From Ryuthela nishihirai (taxonomy: Eukaryota; Arthropoda; Arachnida; Araneae; Heptathelidae): a stretch of 64,000 bases of DNA. The DNA lies in assembly GCA_038380435.1 (NCBI GenBank), contig JAWZYU010000018.1, forward strand, positions 47,231,251-47,295,250, read 5' to 3'. Shown piece by piece: positions 58,590 through 64,000 of the stretch (positions within the stretch are counted from its first letter, which is position 1; every line of letters starts with the position of its first letter). The notes beneath the pieces are model-generated. The model saw nothing but the letters and a program-made list of their open reading frames with translations, was not told the origin of the DNA and ran no database searches. Made by a program: the position numbers and the translations under genes.

Positions 58590-59230
58590 AAATCGTTCAT
58601 TCATCATAGATTTTGTGCGCTTCAAACAACATAGCGGATTGAAAAATTCAGCGCAAATCTTTTTGATTTAAATCTCTTTAAAGGAATCATTTTTACACAT
58701 TTCAGAGATATCTCTTAATATACTGCTGCAGCTGTTTTTCATTTTCTGCTCGAAAACTTTATAGGATCGCAGCGATAGAGTACAATTTCGAACTAAAGGT
58801 TCTACCTTGTTTCAAAAGGAACTAGTGCTTTGTTAGGTTTGTCTCCCTTTTCTTAAAGAAACACCTTAAAACCAGATTTACGTGTAGAACAAATGGTGAA
58901 TCAGCGTTTAACCGCTGCAACAAAAGCATTAACAGTTTTGAAATCTCGTTGTCACATCTCACCAATAAGATTTAGAAGATGAGCATTACACATGACATTA
59001 ACTGAATTAAAAAAAAAACACAACTTGCAGACAAGTATTCTTATGCTTTGAACATTTTACGAAACATTGTCGGAAACAGAAGCTGTAACAATAGAATGCG
59101 ATAATTTAAATTATTTTCTACATCGAATAATTGTTACGGTAAACAGCAGCAGCTTGATAAATGTCGAGTCCCAACACTGAATTCCACATTTCCGAAACGC
59201 ATTGCTGCATTAATGGAAGTAATGTCATGC
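58590..59230 (-). pseudogene. hAT transposase remnant (CGBP1/zinc-finger hAT type)
   Basis: The minus-strand translation of 58860-59000 reads NVMCNAHLLNLIGEM, stop, QRDFKTVNAFVAAVKR, stop, FTICSTRKSGFKVFL. This is the C.AH.LNL.GE...F..V..FV...K..F....RK..F..FL block of hAT transposases, with stops where Trp and similar codons should be. Downstream pieces (NKALVPFETR, then WN lost) correspond to the P...TRWNSW motif. This is clear family membership in a dead copy. Confidence 0.75.
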
Positions 59231-59359
59231 AGAGGGGATTTGAAGAGGATTGTCTCACCCACCAGAGGAGTGAATGTAGGGAGAAGTTTACAGTTTAGTC
59301 ATGTAGAAACTATGTATTGAGGAAAAGTTAAGGTCTATTTATATCTATATGTATATATA

Positions 59360-59949
59360 CAGGGTGTCTCAAAAATATAGGTACAAACTTTTAGGGGAGG
59401 TAGATAACATCTAAAGGAATGAGAATTAAATAGGAACCCATAACTGGAAACTTCACCGTAAGTCAACAGGCGGCACTGTTCATCAGTGCGCTATAGAGGA
59501 AATTTCGAATTTCCTCATTCGAGCGGTAGTCGGCTTACGAAGAACATGCAAAGGTATTCGAACAGGGAGTTGGCAGACATGTATTTAGTGTATGGAATAG
59601 CTGAGGGCAACGGACGAGCCGCTCAACGAATGTATCAAGAACGCTTCCCACACAGACATGTACCGGGTCACCGTTTGTTTGAGCGTGCGCATCAAAATTT
59701 TTGCGATTATGGGTCAAACTTCGAGCATCTGCTGTAACATTACGAAATGTATCATCTAGTACGCCTTTTGTAATAATATGTCCAATGAATGTTTTCCCAT
59801 TAATCACTGTCTTGTGTCCTTTCAGATCTTGTACCTCTGTTACCACTTTCCCATGACGTTTTCGGTTATGGGTTCCTATGCAATTCTCATTCCTTTAGAT
59901 GTTATCTACCTCCCCTAAAAGTTTGTACCTATATTTTTCAGACACCATG
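59360..59949 (+). mobile_element. Mariner-type element, 590 bp, deletion derivative with 68-bp inverted repeats
   Basis: The left end CAGGGTGTCTCAAAAATATA, continuing AGGTACAAACTTTTAGGGGA, matches the reverse complement of the right end (59882-59949) for about 68 bp with few differences. TA lies on both sides. Interior coding is the fragment at 59546-59737. It shares the CAGGGTGTC terminus, but not the rest, with the MITE at 30951. Confidence 0.93.
59546..59737 (+). pseudogene. DUF4817-like N-terminal DNA-binding fragment of a mariner-type transposase
   Basis: Reads MQRYSNRELADMYLVYGIAE, then GNGRAAQRMYQERFPHRHVP and RLFERAHQNFCDYG, followed by a stop. The YSN.E.ADM...YG...GN...A...Y.ERFP.R..P....F...H pattern is the domain Pfam calls DUF4817, found in front of transposase genes in arthropod genomes. 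Only about 60 residues remain and the catalytic domain is deleted. A minus-strand frame after it is unrelated to this domain. Confidence 0.8.
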
Positions 59950-60158
59950 TATATATATATATTCATTCGTCTATATTAGTTTTCCAAAACTTATGTTTCT
60001 ACGTATTTCAGAAAAAAAAATATAAAAAGCACTGGAAAAATCGTAAATTTACCCAGATTGATTATTTCCTTCTGTGGCTTATCATATTTTTTTTAATTTT
60101 CAAATTGTTCTAATTCTGATAAGTCACAGTATATTAGGTGAAAAAAAAACCCATCACA

Positions 60159-60470
60159 ATTCGCGGAATTGTGAAAAACATTAAAATACGCGGAATTGTG
60201 AAAAACATTAAAATACGCGGAATTGTGAAAAACATTAAAATACGCGGAATTGTGAAAAACATTAAAATACGCGGAATTGTGAAAAACATTAAAATACGCG
60301 GAATTGTGAAAAACATTAAAATACGCAGAATTGTAAAAATATCAAAATACGCCGAATTGTAAAAAATATCAAAATACGCCGAATTGTGAAAAATATAGAA
60401 ATACGCGGAATTGTAAAAAATATCAAAATTCGCGGAATCATAAAAAAAAATCAAAATTCGCGGAAACATT
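60159..60470. repeat. Minisatellite, 27-bp unit, about eleven copies
   Basis: Unit CGCGGAATTGTGAAAAACAT plus TAAAATA. The first six copies are identical or nearly so. Later ones vary (CGCCGAATTGTAAAAAATAT, CAAAATT). The 27-bp period makes open frames of a nine-residue repeat on both strands (IRGIVKNIK; FFTIPRILM), which are not genes. Confidence 0.95.
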
Positions 60471-60515
60471 TCAAAAACATTGCAGTTTGCGAAAATTATC
60501 GTGGAAATCCGACGA

Positions 60516-60662
60516 ATACGGTCTTTCCAAGCCCAATGGTATTCCATTTCTCACCGAGAGCTATATATAGGTTAGGGGAGATGAATCTCAACGATGACAG
60601 TCGGAATTCAAACTTGCGAACTGTAGTGTAGGCCTGGCACGCTACCGGCTGAGCCTCTCTAC
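60516..60662 (-). repeat. SINE-A head fragment (minus)
   Basis: GGTCTTTCCAAGCCCAATGG to CTGGCACGCTACCGGCTGAG. The 3' half is absent, which is unusual because retroposed copies normally lose the 5' half. This suggests later rearrangement at the hAT/minisatellite edge. Confidence 0.85.
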
Positions 60663-61864
60663 TTCCTAAGAAAGCGATTTTGGCCCTTGGAGTATGGAAT
60701 TATTCTGATGGGATCGCGATGGCATTTCTTCAAATACTGATATATAAAAGAACATCGAGATATTGTAATTGATGGAGCTCCTGTTTGCGCAAAATTCAGC
60801 TACATAGAGGAGTGACTGCTAATTTTTTGTTCCTTTTTAAAAACAGCAAACTGTTGTTTTCATTATGTTGTCTGTCCATCAGTTGAGACTGAAACGTTTT
60901 GTTTATAGATATAAATAAAAACCCTTTTATGGTGGGATTGCATAAGTATTAATGATATATTAAGATTCGCTCTGTCAGAATCGACAATTAGCTTAAATAG
61001 CTCCCTGTAAAATGATGTAAAAAGATGCAAAATGGTCAGACTTTAAACGAATATTGTGAACGATCTGTTTATACTAGATATTTTAATTTTTGATGTAAAA
61101 TGTAATAATCAGGGGATTTGCATTGGCAACAATAATTCCTTCCCTTTATAATGGGGTATTAGAAAACGCAACACTTTATTTTAGGAAACAAATGACATTT
61201 GGTTTTAGTGTTCAAATATATAATATAATATTAGCAACAAAATATTACTGCTTTACCTAATCATCAGTTAATTCGAATTTTCCCTTGGTGCTGAATATTT
61301 AAAATAGCGTCATTCTCTTCAAAAACAAGCATCCCATATCCGCAAGAGAGCAATCTTCTAACGTATAAAACCTGTCCACATAGTCCCAAAACATTAGCAT
61401 TAACAAAACTACAAAGTAAAATTTCATTTTGCTCGACGTCGTTTCACAGTGCTTGATACCGAAAAAGAATTAGTAATTGCTCATGTTGTAAGTGAACAGA
61501 GGTTTTGTTGGAACACTCAGGTTCATATCTAAAGCTAAACAAAAAGTGGAGACTTCACGATGAAATTAATTACTAGAGCTTTATAAAATAATGAATGCTG
61601 TCGCAACACTCTCAGAGACAGTTATTGGAATCCAAACCTGAATAAGGTTGGTAACTATTGTCCTACACTAAAAAATAGGCAGCATTTTTGTTTTGTCCAT
61701 GAAACAGCAAATTACAAGTTCAATAATTAAAAAAAAATCCTTTGATTATGAAATGAAGCGAAACTTGAATAATTTACGTATGGGATGATAAAAACGGAAT
61801 AGAAATAATTGGACGAACTCATAAATATCCAAATTTTAATAACAGTTTGATATAACATTTCAGT
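60663..61864. other. AT-rich DNA, nothing recognised except a weak dispersed repeat
   Basis: 61273-61340 weakly resembles the repeat flanking the 8.6-13.9 kb LINE. Confidence 0.35.
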
Positions 61865-62716
61865 TTTGTTTTACCTCTGAGGGGCACTTTTTTATTCACA
61901 ATGGATGTAAAAGGCCAGGTCACAAAGAACCCAAGGGTTCACAGCAAGATGAAGGAAGTTTATCCATTTTCCGTTTACTACTATATAAAACGAAGATTCT
62001 AGTCAAGGCCATTCAGCTTGTTTTTTAATGTGCACATTAAAGATGAGTTCGGCTTGGGCTCAGAAACATTTAAATTTAAAATATTTCTTGCAATAATTGC
62101 AAAAAAAAAAGAGGAAAAATATAAACTATCTGTATTATAATTTTAACCTTTTAATCAGTCTTTACTAATTCAAAGTAAGCACTATGAGGTTCTTGACTTT
62201 TAATTTTTTACGCATTCTCTATCTTAGAGATCTATCTTTGAGTTTATAATAATGTCACCCACAAAGTTTCGGTTTCAGCTGGTATCCATAACATTTTTCT
62301 TTCCAAATAGAATTAATATTTTAATTTCGTCATTGAATAATTATAATTAATAATATAAAAATAAAATAAACGATTAGCTATATGCATTTTTATTTATTTG
62401 TCTTATGATGCGTCAGAAATATTTTCCTCATGTCGGGTTCGGGGACTCTGGCCTAACAATTGTCGAAATCATCCGGGCAAGGGGTAAACTCGGACGCAAT
62501 GATTTCGGGCTCGAATAATTGAGCCCAAGCTCATCTCTCGTGCACACTGTATCACGACTTAATATCCTATCAGACATACGGATGCTTTCCAAGTGTCCTT
62601 TTCTGCAGATGACAGAGAGGGGTTATCAAAGAAACTCTCAATGCAGGCACAGTGGGGACTTGAACCTTCTAATATAATTTGATGCTTTCCTCGTTACCTA
62701 CTGAACCAACCTCTGG
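61865..62716 (-). repeat. SINE-A copy (minus), split by a hAT element
   Basis: The 3' part lies at 61865-62037 (TTTGTTTTACCTCTGAGGGG to TTTTTAATGTGCACAT). The head part lies at 62540-62716 (GTGCACACTGTATCACGACT to CTCGTTACCTACTGAACC). The two halves fit the SINE-A order once the insert is removed. Confidence 0.88.
62038..62539. mobile_element. hAT-type non-autonomous element, family hAT-M1, second copy
   Basis: The left end TAAAGATGAGTTCGGCTTGG, then GCTC, matches the reverse complement of the right end, GAGAGATGAGCTTGGGCTCA. The 8-bp duplication GTGCACAT / GTGCACAC (62030-62037, 62540-62547) has one mismatch and fits nTnnnnAn. It has the same termini as 15568-16083. Confidence 0.82.
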
Positions 62717-63065
62717 TGATATAATATCTGTTAGTTATGTTTTAATTAAGTTACGAGATAAATTCTTGCTGACAAAACTGGTATTAAACATTTCAGTTTC
62801 CATAACTCTTTAAACAGTTAAAGGATGTTGTTGAAATCGAAAGTGTAGATACATTTGATGTGCTACTTCAATTTATTTTCGGGAAAATATTTGTTATAAA
62901 CGGGAATTACAAGTTAATGTATTTAGAATTTTATTTTACACTATCATAGCTTCAAAAACGTCAACATTCTTCTTTCATCTACGCAGTATAAATACAGTAT
63001 AATATTTGAATATCTTATGAGATCATAGAGCTTGTGTTTCAAATGGTCCTTAAAAATAAATAAAT
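62717..63065. other. DNA with a single arm of the fold-back family
   Basis: 62790-62900 (TTCAGTTTCCATAACTCTTT, then GTTGTTGAAATCGAAAGTGT) resembles one arm of the 48308-48868 element, diverged. Confidence 0.4.
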
Positions 63066-63222
63066 ATCATCTCAAGCAGTTGTTTGCCACAAGAGATCTG
63101 ACAAGAATCAGTCAGTTTATACGCCGAGACTTCAGCAGAAAAAGACACGTGTACTCATGTCTTATCCGAGGCTCGAACCCAGGTCCTTTTGATCAGTAGC
63201 CAAGAGCGCTGACCACTCGGAA
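63066..63222 (-). repeat. SINE-B copy (minus)
   Basis: ATCTCAAGCAGTTGTTTGCC, then AGATCTGACAAGAATCAGTC, is the body. GAGGCTCGAACCCAGGTCCT (B box complement) and CAGTAGCCAAGAGCGCTGAC, then CACTCGG, form the head. Confidence 0.85.
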
Positions 63223-64000
63223 AAATCATATTTCATCATTTACGAAATTATTTCCTAAATTGCACAAGAAATATACTAAGAATATGATTTGAATAGGCAA
63301 AGAAGCATTTTTCAAATTTTAAGTTGATATATAATATAGTGGACTTTATAATTATCAAGCACGAAAAGGAAACAAATAGCCCAGACCTTACAAGAGTATA
63401 GACCAGCATGCCATTTAGCATCAGTCTCGAGATCTAGAGTACCGTGAAATTTTCACAAATTATTGATGATATTTAAAATTTAAGGCAAGAAAGCCTTTTA
63501 TTAAATAAAAGATATTTTTCCTAAGTAAGCAGTCTGTTACTTTTAATTGCGTATTGTACTCAATGCAATCATTTCCATTTTCATCCAGGTCCTGATCTAT
63601 GGCGTGGGAGTAAGATGGGAGCAAAATATTGTTAAACTTTGCATATTTCACACACTCTTCAAGAATTTTTAATGACATCTAAAACGAGTGAAAATGCTAT
63701 ACTTCAATGGAAATCCAGTCTCTGCCCCCCCCCCCCCAATACACACACACTTTTACTATTTTTTTCTCTATTAAGTCACTTGACCTCGGCTTCTCATTTT
63801 TTTCCCTAGATCTGGACTTGTTTTCATTATCAATGGAACTCGAAATTTTAAAATTCTCCGTTTCTATGTTGGCTCTAAAAATGCCTCACAAATAACTTGC
63901 ATTTATTTTAGAATCATACATTAAAATTGAAGCAATCTGATGCAAAAGTTAGGGTTTAATGGATATAGACTTAAGGGTGTCAGCATTAAGTTAAAAATAT
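63223..64000. other. AT-rich DNA to the window end
   Basis: Holds a C14 run followed by AATACACACACAC at about 63725-63752. No gene recognised. Confidence 0.4.

Larger units (their letters stand above)
57741..60505 (-). mobile_element. Degraded hAT transposon with transposase remnant, interrupted by a mariner MITE
   Basis: The left edge TAGGGCTATGAATATTTCGC has a hAT-like start. AAATTTGCGAAAC and AAAATTCGAGGGAATTTTGC just inside resemble the TTTGCGAAAATTATCG and AAAATTCGCGGAA words at the right side near 60490. Between them lies a minus-strand transposase remnant. A MITE (59360-59949) and a minisatellite (60159-60470) lie inside. Exact ends are uncertain. Confidence 0.65.

Noticed and set aside
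60134..60547. Open frames on both strands with a repeated nine-residue peptide
   Set aside because: They arise from a 27-bp minisatellite whose period is a multiple of three; no start context, no similarity and both strands are open.

Overview
The window is animal nuclear DNA: AT-rich, with widely spaced coding exons bounded by consensus GT/AG splice sites, and dense in tRNA-derived SINEs, non-LTR retrotransposons and Tc1/mariner and hAT DNA transposons. The only host gene I can support is on the minus strand. Three exons (32653-32856, 6792-7082, 928-1218) join in frame, all with phase-1 junctions, and encode consecutive immunoglobulin domains of a Sidestep-family (Beat-receptor) cell-surface protein. 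Sidestep is an arthropod neuronal guidance family, so the organism is almost certainly an arthropod. The long introns and the mix of elements make an arachnid such as a spider the best guess, but that is inference.

Layout. 1-7100: exons Ig4 and Ig3. The 5.6 kb intron between them holds a Jockey-like LINE scrap flanked by inverted SINE-like pieces, a 1.2 kb Tc1-like transposon with both inverted repeats, a 20-bp perfect hairpin and a 54-bp minisatellite. 7083-32652: a 25.6 kb intron holding a decayed non-LTR element with endonuclease, reverse transcriptase and RNase H (about 8.6-13.9 kb), hAT-type non-autonomous elements, many SINE copies (two nested in one another), and a perfect mariner-type MITE. 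32653-32856: exon Ig2. 32857-64000: upstream sequence of the same gene (its earlier exons were not found). It carries a second Tc1-like transposon, a 0.56 kb fold-back element, an RTE-like LINE (48.9-52.5 kb), a third Tc1-like relic, a degraded hAT transposase region interrupted by a mariner-type MITE with a DUF4817-like fragment, and several minisatellites.

The dominant repeat, called SINE-A here, is about 360-385 bp with a tRNA-like head (A and B boxes) and a 3' end rich in AACCC. I count about 22 copies, seven in plus and fifteen in minus orientation. Several have 8-12 bp target-site duplications, and three are interrupted by hAT-type elements with 8-bp duplications. Three smaller tRNA-headed families are also visible. 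I see no rRNA genes, CRISPR arrays, operons or intact non-transposon genes other than the Sidestep exons, and no convincing new biological system. The most notable points are the clean exon reconstruction, the nested insertions, two hAT elements landing at the same short palindrome of SINE-A, and minisatellites that seem to grow out of motifs near transposon ends.
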